64,000 bases of DNA from the NCBI GenBank assembly GCA_028285545.1, contig JANQPA010000108.1, positions 57,103 through 121,102 on the forward strand, read 5' to 3'. Both the position numbers and the translations under genes were made by a program. Numbering within the stretch: position 1 is the first letter of the stretch; every line of letters begins with the position of its first letter. Below the pieces are notes generated by a model. It was not told the origin of the DNA. It saw only the letters and a list, made by a program, of their open reading frames with translations, and made no database searches. Positions 18,467 through 26,355 of the stretch are shown here, piece by piece. The stretch comes from Saprospiraceae bacterium. Lineage in GTDB: Bacteria > Bacteroidota > Bacteroidia > Chitinophagales > Saprospiraceae.

Positions 18467-19525
18467 TCAGGTTTCATCCTCATAAATTTCCAAACTCAAA
18501 AAAACAGAAAATTTTTGATCTGTAGATAAAATATCGAGATGGTGAGAGTCAGGATATATCGCCTGCAGCCTTTTTCTTGCATTTGGGAGGCCAATTCCAC
18601 CATCTTTTTGACCACTGGGATTAGAATCTTTCCCAACACTATTCTGACAGTCAAAAATAAATCCTTGCTCCTTTTGCCGGAATGCTATATTAATGTAGGC
18701 ATTTTCATGACTATACTTCAGACCATGCTTAAATGCATTTTCAATAAAAGGTAAAAACAAAAGTGGTGCAACCTTGGTAGCTTGATTTAAATCAGGAGCA
18801 ATCTCAAATTGGATATCAACTGTATTTTCCCCAATGCGTGCTTTTTGAAGTTCTATATAATTTTCAATAAATTCCAACTCCAGAGCCAACTCGATTTCTT
18901 CGGCGTCAGCTTTGTAAAGTATATATCTCATATTATCAGAAAGTTGTAAGACAGCCTCTCCTGCTTTAGTGCTCTCCTCCATGGTCATACTATAAATAGT
19001 ATTTAGACTATTGAATAAAAAGTGAGGGTCGAGTTGATGTTTAAGGGCTTGCAGTTCAGCTTTAACTTTTTGCTCCTCCAATTCCCTGATCACCTTGTTT
19101 TTGGTATTAAGCTCAAACCATGCTTTTGATAATTTTAGTAAACTGGTACTGATTAGAAATACCAGAGAAAACTGAATAAGGTCTCCAAAGTTATAATAGG
19201 AAATGAAATAATAATCAGGAAAAAGCCAATCAGATAATACTTTAAAGGTCCATATATTGATCATTACCATTAATATCAAAGTCAGAAGGAATGAAAAGAA
19301 ATAAACCAGGTAATTAGCTCTCTTCAAGAAATAGGGAATTAGAATCATTAAATTGAAATAAACGCCAGCCCAAATCGAAAAATGAAAAAGGAAGGTATAG
19401 ATATAGTCAACCTTCTGAGGGGGAAACTCATAAGCAAAAATTCGCAATAGCACATAAAAAGAAAGAATCCAAAACAGAAGATGCTGGAGTCCTCTGTTTT
19501 GGATGATTGGCCTTATATAATTCAT
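18467..19525 (-). CDS. LytS/YehU-type membrane sensor histidine kinase
   Basis: 352 residues. Four hydrophobic segments in the first 135 residues (about 13-32, 41-64, 72-96, 115-133) form the membrane sensor with very short loops. A coiled linker (about 140-160) leads to the His_kinase domain with LKHQLDPHFLFNSLNTIYSM, phospho-acceptor His168, and an HATPase part with PLLFLPFIENAFKHGLKYS (N box) and GGIGLPNARKRL (G box). The expected partner is the LytTR regulator downstream. Its ATG overlaps the stop of the upstream lipoprotein gene by 4 bases (ATGA), so the two are translationally coupled; the lipoprotein may be part of the sensing unit. Confidence 0.92.
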   Translation of the reverse strand: MNYIRPIIQNRGLQHLLFWILSFYVLLRIFAYEFPPQKVDYIYTFLFHFSIWAGVYFNLMILIPYFLKRANYLVYFFSFLLTLILMVMINIWTFKVLSDWLFPDYYFISYYNFGDLIQFSLVFLISTSLLKLSKAWFELNTKNKVIRELEEQKVKAELQALKHQLDPHFLFNSLNTIYSMTMEESTKAGEAVLQLSDNMRYILYKADAEEIELALELEFIENYIELQKARIGENTVDIQFEIAPDLNQATKVAPLLFLPFIENAFKHGLKYSHENAYINIAFRQKEQGFIFDCQNSVGKDSNPSGQKDGGIGLPNARKRLQAIYPDSHHLDILSTDQKFSVFLSLEIYEDET

Positions 19526-20082
19526 TTAGCAGAGATTTTTGCTAACTCTTCATACTCACCAGAAAAGGCTCGATCATCTTCTGCATATTTAAGCATAAAT
19601 TTTTGTAATTCTTTACTATTGGCAGTTAAGACGATATCCCCTTTTACTTTTTCATGTTTAATCCTGATTTTCCTTTCCTTAAACAAGCTCTTTAGGTAAT
19701 CATCATTAAAATATTCAATTTTAAATTTATCCTTTTCAATAATTACTTTTAAAAAATTGTGGGTGGGCAAATGATAGGCAATATCGTCCTGGCAGTCATC
19801 AGGGACATCCCTGTAAAAATCCATAAAATAGTGTTCCCCTAATTTTACTAGAACGGCCTCATAAGAAAATTGAACTTTTTCATTATAACGGCTTAGTTTA
19901 TATCCCTTTTTTGCCTTTGTAAATTCCCAGGTAAGGGTTTCCGTGCCTTCGCCTTGCTTCCATTTCCCTTCCAGACTTTTATCATAAACAATTACATCAT
20001 CTGTGTACAAAGGATTAATCGAGATGATACAAGACTGCAAACACAAAGCTAAAATTATAAACAACAAAAAAATCCGTTTCAT
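19522..20082 (-). CDS. Lipoprotein of unknown function coupled to LytS kinase
   Basis: 186 residues. A short basic/hydrophobic signal ends in the lipobox LQSC (Cys18, MKRIFLLFIILALCLQSC). The mature part begins ISINPLYTDDVIVYDKSLEGKWKQG and looks like a small beta-barrel or beta-sandwich (GKW...LTWEFT, YKLSRYNEKVQFSYEAVLVKLGEHYFMDFY) followed by a charged helical tail. No named domain recognised. The stop codon overlaps the kinase start (ATGA), which suggests a functional link, for example as a ligand-binding or envelope-stress input to the LytS/LytTR pair. Confidence 0.7.
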   Translation of the reverse strand: MKRIFLLFIILALCLQSCIISINPLYTDDVIVYDKSLEGKWKQGEGTETLTWEFTKAKKGYKLSRYNEKVQFSYEAVLVKLGEHYFMDFYRDVPDDCQDDIAYHLPTHNFLKVIIEKDKFKIEYFNDDYLKSLFKERKIRIKHEKVKGDIVLTANSKELQKFMLKYAEDDRAFSGEYEELAKISAK

Positions 20083-20139
20083 AATATTGATTTTGATTGA
20101 TACTACAATGCTATTACAGATTTTTTTAATTGCTAAATA

Positions 20140-20173
20140 AGGTCGTTGAATGTGCTTATTAGGTCGTTGAATG
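20140..20173. promoter_or_regulatory. Paired direct repeat upstream of the lipoprotein-LytS-LytTR cluster
   Basis: AGGTCGTTGAATG occurs twice without mismatch, at 20140-20152 and 20161-20173, a period of exactly 21 bp. It lies 58-91 bases upstream of the cluster's first start codon (20082, minus strand). Two direct repeats two helical turns apart are the normal binding architecture of LytTR regulators, so autoregulation by the regulator at 17517-18221 is the simplest reading. Inference; no match to a published site is claimed. Confidence 0.55.
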
Positions 20174-20205
20174 ACCGAAAGGAAGGTGATAAAAAGGAAG
20201 AAAAT

Positions 20206-20976
20206 TTAGGAATTGTAAATAAAGGCTTTTATTGCCAGGATTACCTCATCCATTGCTTGCAGGTGTGGCTGATGGCCTGAGTCAGTCAGGATACTGATCT
20301 GAGAATGAGGAACAGCTTCTCGAATGCCTCTTATCTGAGCCATTGAGCCATATTCATCATTTTCACCCTGGATGATCAGAAGTGGGTTTTTGATACTGGC
20401 TATCTCTTGCTGAATGGTCCATTGTTTAAAATGTGGATCGAGCCAAGTCCCTGACCAGGCCCGGAATAAAGCTTCAGCCTTATCGCCGTGGTATTTTTGT
20501 AGACTTTGAACCAGCTTGTCCTGATGTACCAAAGTTTGTCGAATCCCCTTCAGGGTAATATCTTCTACAAATATGTGAGGGGCAATAGCTATGGTGTGGG
20601 GTGGCTTAAAATGAGCTGCATACAAAAGAGCAATGGTGCCTCCGTCACTATGTCCAACAATGATGGCCTTCTCCAGCCGGAAAGTCTTAACCAATTCGGG
20701 GAGTACTTCAAGAGCTTGATGATGAAAAAAGGAAAGGGGAAGAGGGGAAGAAAAAGCAGATGATTCTCCATGCCCTTGTCGTTCATACAAATAAACCTCC
20801 GCTTTAAAATGCTTAGCGATTTGTTGTGGGAAAGATTTCCATTGAGGGATAGATCCCAGAGCATCATGAAGAAGGAGAAAACAATGCTCTCTCTTAGAAT
20901 TTGCAGGGCCAATTCTTTTTATATGGATTTGAATACCTTGACTGGAATTCCAGAAGAAAGTTTCCTCTGTTAGCAT
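20206..20976 (-). CDS. Alpha/beta hydrolase
   Basis: 256 residues. Fold signatures: oxyanion-hole region LLLHDALGS (about 35), VYLYERQGHGES, nucleophile elbow IIVGHSDGGT (Ser110), acid in IIQGENDEYG (about Asp207) and catalytic His in TDSGHQPHLQ (about 236). No signal peptide, so cytoplasmic. Such enzymes hydrolyse esters, thioesters or C-C bonds; the substrate is not predictable. It lies 14 bases downstream of the TM2-domain gene on the same strand and is probably co-transcribed with it. Confidence 0.85.
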   Translation of the reverse strand: MLTEETFFWNSSQGIQIHIKRIGPANSKREHCFLLLHDALGSIPQWKSFPQQIAKHFKAEVYLYERQGHGESSAFSSPLPLSFFHHQALEVLPELVKTFRLEKAIIVGHSDGGTIALLYAAHFKPPHTIAIAPHIFVEDITLKGIRQTLVHQDKLVQSLQKYHGDKAEALFRAWSGTWLDPHFKQWTIQQEIASIKNPLLIIQGENDEYGSMAQIRGIREAVPHSQISILTDSGHQPHLQAMDEVILAIKAFIYNS

Positions 20977-20990
20977 TTTGTATGTGGTAT

Positions 20991-21788
20991 TTACTTAATG
21001 CCCTGATCGAGAATTTTGCGTTTTTGATCAGTAAATTCTTCATTGGTAAGGATTCCCTTATCTCTTAATTCTGCTAATTGACGAATTTGCTGGAGCAAAT
21101 TATTTACTGGGTCTTTAGAATTAAGATCTAAAACAGAATCTTCAGTGTGTGCATTCAGCTGTTTTACTTCCCGATATCCATTTTGGACAAATTGTTCGAA
21201 TTGTGGAAGGGATCGAATATAGGATAAAGCTTCATGCTCATGAATTCGATCAATATCATTAAACCCAAAGTGGAGCGCTTCCTCAATATGAAAAAATGCG
21301 CGATCTGCTTCCTCTAACATGGAATAAGTACAAGCCAGGTTAAAATGGATGGCAGGATCTTCGGGGTCAATTTCCAAAGCCTCTAAAAATGCATTCCTGG
21401 ATTCCTCGAAATTATAAGCTCTAAATAATCGGATGCCATCTTTTTTAGGACTGGAATAGCCTGAGGTATGATAGTTGTATTCTTTTCGATTTTTGTAGGC
21501 ATAATTTTTTTCCCTGGATTTGTAAATACGCCTTTTAAGTGGAGTATTGTATCGCTCATCAAATTCTTCCTGTGGCATAGCAAAAAGTAAAACAGCATCT
21601 ACAAATCCAACGAGGGCAGGGATAAAAAACAAGGGGAAATCGGGATTTTCCTCTATAGTAATAATAAAGGTGAAAAAGAAAATAAACATATGAAGGATGC
21701 CTTGGAATCGCCTCCCAAGATAAAAGCGGTGAACTCCAAATATTCCAAGTACAAGGGCCAACATGCCTGCAACTGTTTTATTCCTCAT
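20991..21788 (-). CDS. TM2-domain protein with TPR and C-terminal SHOCT-like segment
   Basis: 265 residues in three parts. Residues 1-70 are a TM2 domain (two membrane helices, with GIFGVHRFYLGRR as the hallmark). Residues about 130-195 carry TPR-like helices (FRAYNFEESRNAFLEALEIDPEDPAIHFNLACTYSMLEEADRAFFHIEEAL). Residues about 230-265 are SHOCT-like (LLQQIRQLAELRDKGILTNEEFTDQKRKIL). SHOCT segments are short helical oligomerisation modules often found on membrane-associated proteins. Combining all three suggests a small membrane scaffold; no enzymatic role is visible. First gene of a likely two-gene unit with the hydrolase. Confidence 0.8.
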   Translation of the reverse strand: MRNKTVAGMLALVLGIFGVHRFYLGRRFQGILHMFIFFFTFIITIEENPDFPLFFIPALVGFVDAVLLFAMPQEEFDERYNTPLKRRIYKSREKNYAYKNRKEYNYHTSGYSSPKKDGIRLFRAYNFEESRNAFLEALEIDPEDPAIHFNLACTYSMLEEADRAFFHIEEALHFGFNDIDRIHEHEALSYIRSLPQFEQFVQNGYREVKQLNAHTEDSVLDLNSKDPVNNLLQQIRQLAELRDKGILTNEEFTDQKRKILDQGIK

Positions 21789-22250
21789 CTTAACTCTCTT
21801 TATTTTTTTGTTCTGGGTATTCTACCTTACTTATATTATTGATTCCTCAAAACATGGTTTTTGGTGGATATGCCAGCTAATTAATTTTGAAACGAAGTTT
21901 TTGTATTAATTATTGACTCAATTTAAAAAGTTTCGGTTGCAAAAATTATTCAATACTTTTTTATTTACCCACACTTTTATCTGTATTAACGTTTTTGATA
22001 GACAAATGGCACAATGTTTTCAGACAAATTTTTTAGAAATAGTGAAAAAATGTTGTTTTGAGGGGTAAATGGTTCCACAGTTCCATGGTTCCTGGTTCAT
22101 TAGTTTTATCAGACCAAGGAACCGTGGAACCAAGATTCTTCATAAAAAGTAATTCAAAAATGTAACCAATAAAAATCAAGACAAGACTAATTGCTTAAAT
22201 CATAAATTATCATAAGATCATAATTTTTAAGCATAAAAGTATCACAAAAG
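21789..22250. other. 462-bp divergent gap with a terminator-like word palindrome
   Basis: AT-rich, no credible coding region. It separates divergently oriented genes and should contain two promoters. The one clear structure is an inverted repeat at 22071-22084 / 22118-22131 (GGTTCCACAGTTCC against GGAACCGTGGAACC, one mismatch in 14), containing further 'ggttcc' words. Being between divergent starts, it is not an obvious terminator. Confidence 0.5.
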
Positions 22251-22811
22251 ATGAAGGTCAAAAAATACTTGCTTGAGTTTGTTACTGTCGTTATAGGAAT
22301 ATTGATTGCTTTTGGTTTAAATGCCTATGCGGAACAAAGAAAGGAAAAGCAGAAAGTAAATGAATTCATCACAGGGATAGAATTGGAATTGAAGGAAAAT
22401 TTGAAAGAAGTAACAATTAAGAAAGAATACCATCTGGAATTACTCAAAACACTCAATGAAAACCCAGATAGTGCCGTTCTGGTTATTCGGCCTGCTTTTT
22501 TAAAAAATTATGCCTGGACCCTGGCAGAGGGAAGTCTACTTCAAAAGTATTTGGACTATTCTGACTATAAAAAATTAATGGAGATATATACCATGCAAGA
22601 TGTGCTTGCCACACTTAATGCCGAAATCGGAGAGGTCATGACCTATGTTAATGTGGTAAGTCCTTTTTTTATGGCTGGAGCTAAGGAAGAAGGATATGAT
22701 GCCCAAAAATTTAGATTGAATTGGAAAAAGAGATGGAAGCCTGTTTTTCAGGAAATGTCGTCTATTGAAGGCCTTTTAGAAAACCTCTATACCGATTACT
22801 TAGCCCCTTAG
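22251..22811 (+). CDS. Single-pass membrane protein, DUF6090-like, function unknown
   Basis: 186 residues. A basic start and one N-terminal membrane helix (MKVKKYLLEFVTVVIGILIAFGLNAYAEQRKE) are followed by a helical, charged domain (KQKVNEFITGIELELKENLKEV) and a mixed C-terminal region. The start pattern (LLE...VVIGI.IA..LN...E...) is common to a Bacteroidota family of small membrane proteins with no known function. Its stop codon overlaps that of the converging Nudix gene (TTAG shared at 22808-22811). Confidence 0.7.
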   Translation: MKVKKYLLEFVTVVIGILIAFGLNAYAEQRKEKQKVNEFITGIELELKENLKEVTIKKEYHLELLKTLNENPDSAVLVIRPAFLKNYAWTLAEGSLLQKYLDYSDYKKLMEIYTMQDVLATLNAEIGEVMTYVNVVSPFFMAGAKEEGYDAQKFRLNWKKRWKPVFQEMSSIEGLLENLYTDYLAP

Positions 22812-23365
22812 AGCTTACCCTGATTAAATAGTATTTGGGTTTTCATAATCATAAGCATTGAAAAAGCATCTGTAATTTGTCCGGATAAAACCATTTGGAA
22901 GGCCTCCTGAAAAGGAACTTTCCGGATTCTTAAATCTTCTGTTTCTTCGGGACTTGAAGCTCCCAAACTTAGTCCTTTAGCAACAAAGGCTATGCCGATT
23001 TCATCTGTAACAGAATTTGAAATATCTGCCTCCAAAAGTGGCGTCCACTCCTCAGCGGTGATTCCGGTTTCTTCTAATAATTCCCTTTGAGCAGCCTCGA
23101 TAGGGTTTTCCTCAAAGGGACAACCGCCTTCCGGTAATTCCCAAGAATATTTTTCTAATGTATAACGATATTGTCCAACTAACCAGGTGTTATTATTTTC
23201 ATCCAATGGTACTATCCCGACAGCAATATTTTTAAAATGAACAAGCCCATAAATCCCATGCCCTCCACCTGGTGTGATAACATTTCGATGGCTTACCCTA
23301 ATCCAAGGGTTTTCATAAACCGTTTCTTTGCTTAAGGTAGTCCAGGGGTTGGCCATTTGTGACAT
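22808..23365 (-). CDS. Nudix hydrolase, ADP-ribose pyrophosphatase-like
   Basis: 185 residues. A complete Nudix box is present: GGCPFEENPIEAAQRELLEETGI (about residues 79-101; GX5EX7REUXEEXGU pattern). The upstream segment VYENPWIRVSHRNVITPGG and the WLVGQYRYTLEKYSWELPEGG block match ADP-ribose/nucleoside-diphosphate-sugar hydrolases. It cleaves a nucleoside diphosphate linkage with Mg2+ in the cytoplasm. An alternative start is Met4. It is the last gene of the rhomboid-ydcF-nudix run, 10 bases after ydcF. Confidence 0.9.
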   Translation of the reverse strand: MSQMANPWTTLSKETVYENPWIRVSHRNVITPGGGHGIYGLVHFKNIAVGIVPLDENNNTWLVGQYRYTLEKYSWELPEGGCPFEENPIEAAQRELLEETGITAEEWTPLLEADISNSVTDEIGIAFVAKGLSLGASSPEETEDLRIRKVPFQEAFQMVLSGQITDAFSMLMIMKTQILFNQGKL

Positions 23366-23375
23366 TACTTCTTTT

Positions 23376-24149
23376 TTATAAAAATCCTTTTAATTTATAT
23401 ACCAAATAACCTATCCATTCTTTGATTAGCAGGTCCCAGTCGGCGAGAGTTCCTGCATTGGGTAATAATATAGGCTCTGGGCGGAATTCAATTTTTTTGC
23501 TTTTAAAATCAGAAGAATAAGGTTGTACCTTTAGGCCGATTTTTTCAAAGCAAGCCTGGGCACGAGGCATATGCCATGCAGAACTGATGAGGAGGTAGTC
23601 CTGCTCTGGGAACTGCTCTTCCAGGATTTTTTTGGAATAAATCGCATTTTCCCTGGTATTTCGGGATTGGTTTTCGACAATTATTTTGGATTCTTCAACC
23701 CCTAATTGTATTAATAAATCTCGAACTTCGTCAGCTTCTTTCTTTTCAGCCCCCAATAAACGTCCTGATCCTCCTGTTAATAACCAATAATTAAACTTAC
23801 CATCTTTATATAATTGTAGAGCATGATGAAAACGATTACCGGCGCCACTTAAGTGATGGATACCTCCTTTTACCTCTACACCCATATCAGAATATCCACC
23901 TAATAAAATGGCTACATCAAAGGTGTTTTCCTTAGCAAAAAATACTTCAGGGTTATCCGTTTCCCACCAGTGAACCACCAGGTTAAAAAGGAAGGCATTT
24001 GAAAAGAAATAAAAGGTCAGAAACGCCAGCAAAAGGAGCTTTTTTTTCCTCTTTGGCTTTTTGGTCCAAAGTCCACCGATAAAAAGGATTAAGACCCAAA
24101 TAATGGGCCTGAGTAAAAAAGACAGTAGCTTCGATAAAATAAAAAACAT
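23376..24149 (-). CDS. YdcF/SanA-like (DUF218) membrane protein
   Basis: 257 residues. Two N-terminal membrane helices (about 5-25 and 32-55), then a DUF218 domain: FDVAILLGGYSD, NRFHHALQLYKDGKFNYWLLTGGSG, EADEVRDLLIQLGVEESKIIVENQSRNTRENAIYS and LLISSAWHMPRAQACFEKIGL. The family (YdcF, SanA, ElyC) acts near the inner membrane and is linked to envelope/peptidoglycan precursor homeostasis and vancomycin barrier effects in E. coli; the biochemical activity is uncertain. It sits 15 bases after rhomboid and 10 before nudix, so probably one operon. Confidence 0.85.
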   Translation of the reverse strand: MFFILSKLLSFLLRPIIWVLILFIGGLWTKKPKRKKKLLLLAFLTFYFFSNAFLFNLVVHWWETDNPEVFFAKENTFDVAILLGGYSDMGVEVKGGIHHLSGAGNRFHHALQLYKDGKFNYWLLTGGSGRLLGAEKKEADEVRDLLIQLGVEESKIIVENQSRNTRENAIYSKKILEEQFPEQDYLLISSAWHMPRAQACFEKIGLKVQPYSSDFKSKKIEFRPEPILLPNAGTLADWDLLIKEWIGYLVYKLKGFL

Positions 24150-24164
24150 ACTCCCTTTTTAGAA

Positions 24165-24806
24165 TCACATAAAACTAGGTGCTGTTGGACCAGCTAACAG
24201 CTTTACAATAAAATTTTCTAACAATAATGGTTGAAATAATGCAAAAGATACGATGGCAAATACAAGGCCAAATACTGCTCCATACAAATGGGCATCATGA
24301 GCAATATTATCACCCCCTCTTTTACTCATATAGCTGGAGTACCAGACATAGGCTATAGCGAGTATGATTGCGGGCAGAGGCGGAAATAAGAACCATTGCC
24401 AGGGATCTAGCATAATATAGACAAAAACAAGGGCAGAGGTAGCTCCTGAAGCTCCAAGCGATCCATAATAAGTATTATTTCTGTGCTTAAAATAGGCTGG
24501 AATGGAAGAAACTACTACAGCTCCCACATAAAAAAGCAGGAAGGCCAACCTTCCAAAATTGGGACCAAAGACCGCCCGGACAAATAACTGCTCGATTACT
24601 TCTCCAAATTGATACAATACAAATAAGTTAATCAATAAGTGCGTCCAATTTCCATGAACAAAACCATGGCTAAAAAAACGATACCATTCGCCTGCTTTAT
24701 TCACAGAATAGGGATGGAAAATCAACCTTTGACGCATGGCAGGATTATTAAATGCCTGGTAAGAAATAATCCCGGTCATTATTACAATAATTAGTGTAAA
24801 ACTCAT
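24165..24806 (-). CDS. Rhomboid-family intramembrane serine protease
   Basis: 213 residues with six predicted membrane segments. Conserved elements are HGNWTHLLINLFVLYQFGE (about 51-69, TM2), the catalytic serine in YGSLGASGATSA (Ser120) and the catalytic histidine in HDAHLYGAVFG (His173). Rhomboids cut helix-destabilised segments of other membrane proteins. Natural substrates are not predictable; the downstream envelope protein (YdcF) could be either client or unrelated. First gene of the three-gene run. Confidence 0.9.
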   Translation of the reverse strand: MSFTLIIVIMTGIISYQAFNNPAMRQRLIFHPYSVNKAGEWYRFFSHGFVHGNWTHLLINLFVLYQFGEVIEQLFVRAVFGPNFGRLAFLLFYVGAVVVSSIPAYFKHRNNTYYGSLGASGATSALVFVYIMLDPWQWFLFPPLPAIILAIAYVWYSSYMSKRGGDNIAHDAHLYGAVFGLVFAIVSFALFQPLLLENFIVKLLAGPTAPSFM

Positions 24807-24822
24807 AGAGAGGATAGTTTGA

Positions 24823-24880
24823 AATATATTAATTGAGATTTAGTGCGCTGACCAGCGCACTAAATCTCAATTAATATATT
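24823..24880. terminator. Perfect 28-bp palindrome between rlmH and rhomboid genes
   Basis: Arms 24823-24850 and 24853-24880 are exact reverse complements separated by only two bases (centre GCGCTGacCAGCGC). It begins 3 bases after the rlmH stop codon and ends 16 bases before the rhomboid start codon, so it most likely terminates the rlmH transcript. The AT-rich outer arms would give U-tracts on either strand. Confidence 0.8.
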
Positions 24881-24883
24881 TTA

Positions 24884-25357
24884 TTATGAATTATGATAAG
24901 GCTCATTCTTTAATATCGTCATTGCCCTATACAACTGTTCAAGGAAAAATAACCGAATCATTTGATGAGAAAAGGTCATTTTCGACAAAGCTAGCTTTTT
25001 CTGAGCTTTTTGGTATACTTTTTCAGAAAAACCATAGGCTCCCCCAATTTGAAAGATAACTCTTCTATGGGATTGAGTCAATAATTTTTCCATGTACCTG
25101 GCAAATTCCTCAGAACTAAATTGTTGGCCATTTTCATCCAAAAGAATTAGGCAATCCTCATTCTTAAGTCGCTCAAGTAGAAGATCCCCCTCCTTTTCTT
25201 TCAACTGACTTACTGAGAGCTTCCCTGCCTTTTTTATGTCCGGCAACACTTCCATGGAAAATGGCAAATACCTTTTGACTCTTTTCTCATATTCTGCAAG
25301 CCCTTCCTTAAGGTAGCCTTTATTGGTCTTCCCAATCATCCATAATTCAAGCTTCAT
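24884..25357 (-). CDS. rlmH: 23S rRNA (pseudouridine1915-N3)-methyltransferase RlmH
   Basis: 157 residues, the standard size of this small SPOUT enzyme. Key blocks: LILLDENGQQFSSEEFARYM, the SAM-binding trefoil-knot segment FQIGGAYGFSEKVY, and the C-terminal LSKMTFSHQMIRLFFLEQLYRAMTILKNEPYH. It methylates N3 of pseudouridine 1915 in helix 69 of 23S rRNA, acting on assembled 70S ribosomes as a dimer. The conserved C-terminal Tyr-His is intact. Confidence 0.96.
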   Translation of the reverse strand: MKLELWMIGKTNKGYLKEGLAEYEKRVKRYLPFSMEVLPDIKKAGKLSVSQLKEKEGDLLLERLKNEDCLILLDENGQQFSSEEFARYMEKLLTQSHRRVIFQIGGAYGFSEKVYQKAQKKLALSKMTFSHQMIRLFFLEQLYRAMTILKNEPYHNS

Positions 25358-25372
25358 TTCTTTTGTTTTTTA

Positions 25373-25400
25373 TTCCACCTTCCACCTTCCACCTTCCACC
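25373..25400. repeat. Tandem 7-mer (TTCCACC) x4 upstream of rlmH
   Basis: Four perfect copies of TTCCACC, followed by degenerate copies to about 25418, fill the 63-bp gap between the hypothetical gene at 25421 and rlmH. On the coding (minus) strand it reads as purine-rich GGTGGAA. This could influence spacing or expression by slippage; no other evidence. Confidence 0.7.
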
Positions 25401-25420
25401 TTCCGAATTCCGATTTCCAA

Positions 25421-25846
25421 TCATTCAATAATCGGCTTGCCAATGTATACTTTTATCTCAGGTGAGAGTCTTATTTTTATTTTGACGATCAGAGGTTCTT
25501 CAAGATTAGCATAGGTTCTTCTGTGCAGGCTGTAGGCCATTTTTATAGTATTAAAAACTGAAAACATAGCCGCATTACCTTTATTCTCTTCAAGGATTTC
25601 ATTAAGGCGTTCAGTGGAAAATTTAGGATGATCTCCTTTTAACTCCACCTCAAGGGAGGGGCTTAGGGCTACCCCTAGAGAAAAACTGGTCATTTGTAAA
25701 CCATATATTTCCAGCTTCGGAAAAATCTTTAACCATTCTTCTATCAGCCTGTAAGTTTTTTCCTTAGCTGAGTCCCCTATATTACTGGCTTGTTCTTTAA
25801 TGGCTTCTGTGGCTTCTTGAAAAGCTCTTTGTATTTTATCTAGCAT
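25421..25846 (-). CDS. Hypothetical protein
   Basis: 141 residues, no signal peptide. An N-terminal amphipathic helix (MLDKIQRAFQEATEAIKEQASNIGDSAKEKTYRLIEEWLKIFPKLE) is followed by strand-rich sequence (SFSLGVALSPSLEVELKGDH), a helix (NAAMFSVFNTIKMAYSLHRR) and final strands (LEEPLIVKIKIRLSPEIKVYIGKPIIE). No family recognised. It precedes rlmH on the same strand with a 63-bp repeat-filled gap. Confidence 0.55.
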   Translation of the reverse strand: MLDKIQRAFQEATEAIKEQASNIGDSAKEKTYRLIEEWLKIFPKLEIYGLQMTSFSLGVALSPSLEVELKGDHPKFSTERLNEILEENKGNAAMFSVFNTIKMAYSLHRRTYANLEEPLIVKIKIRLSPEIKVYIGKPIIE

Positions 25847-26355
25847 AAGGTTTTGGTTTTTACGTATTCACGTGTTCAAGTATTCACGTTATTGGATTTT
25901 ATTTAAGATTGAACGATTTGATTTTTAATTAAGTTTTCGATTCCTCTAACTCATTCAAAATTCAAAATTTCTCATTCAAAATTATTCCACCTAAAGATGC
26001 ACAATCAAAAAGTTTTTTGCAATCATAAGCCTTCTAAACCTACTAAAGAGTTGGACTTGTCGACAAAAATTATATAGTAAACTCAAATTAATTCTTCTAA
26101 CAACACATATATCTTGTATTTTACCGTTCCTAAAAAACTATTGCGAATCAAATGCGTTTCACTGTAGAGCCGTGCACAAATGAGTTATTTTTATTCTTCA
26201 TCACAAAGAGGCAAGGAGGTACAAAATGATAGTGTTGTTTTTTGCGTCTTTTTGGTGATTTTTTTTAAAAAACTGCCCTTTAAATGTATTTGTGCAGAAC
26301 TTTGAAATGAAAACTTTTGATCATTACAATTATCAAAACTTTGTAAAGTACACCG
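25847..26355. other. 509-bp divergent AT-rich gap
   Basis: No credible coding region. At 25862-25890 there is a 'attcacgtgttcaagtattcacg' array belonging to the recurring 'gttcaag' word family, and near 25950-25985 repeated 'cattcaaaatt' words. The last 100 bases before the ATPase start contain TTTG-rich segments compatible with Bacteroidota promoters (TTTG / TAnnTTTG), but no single site stands out. Confidence 0.4.
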
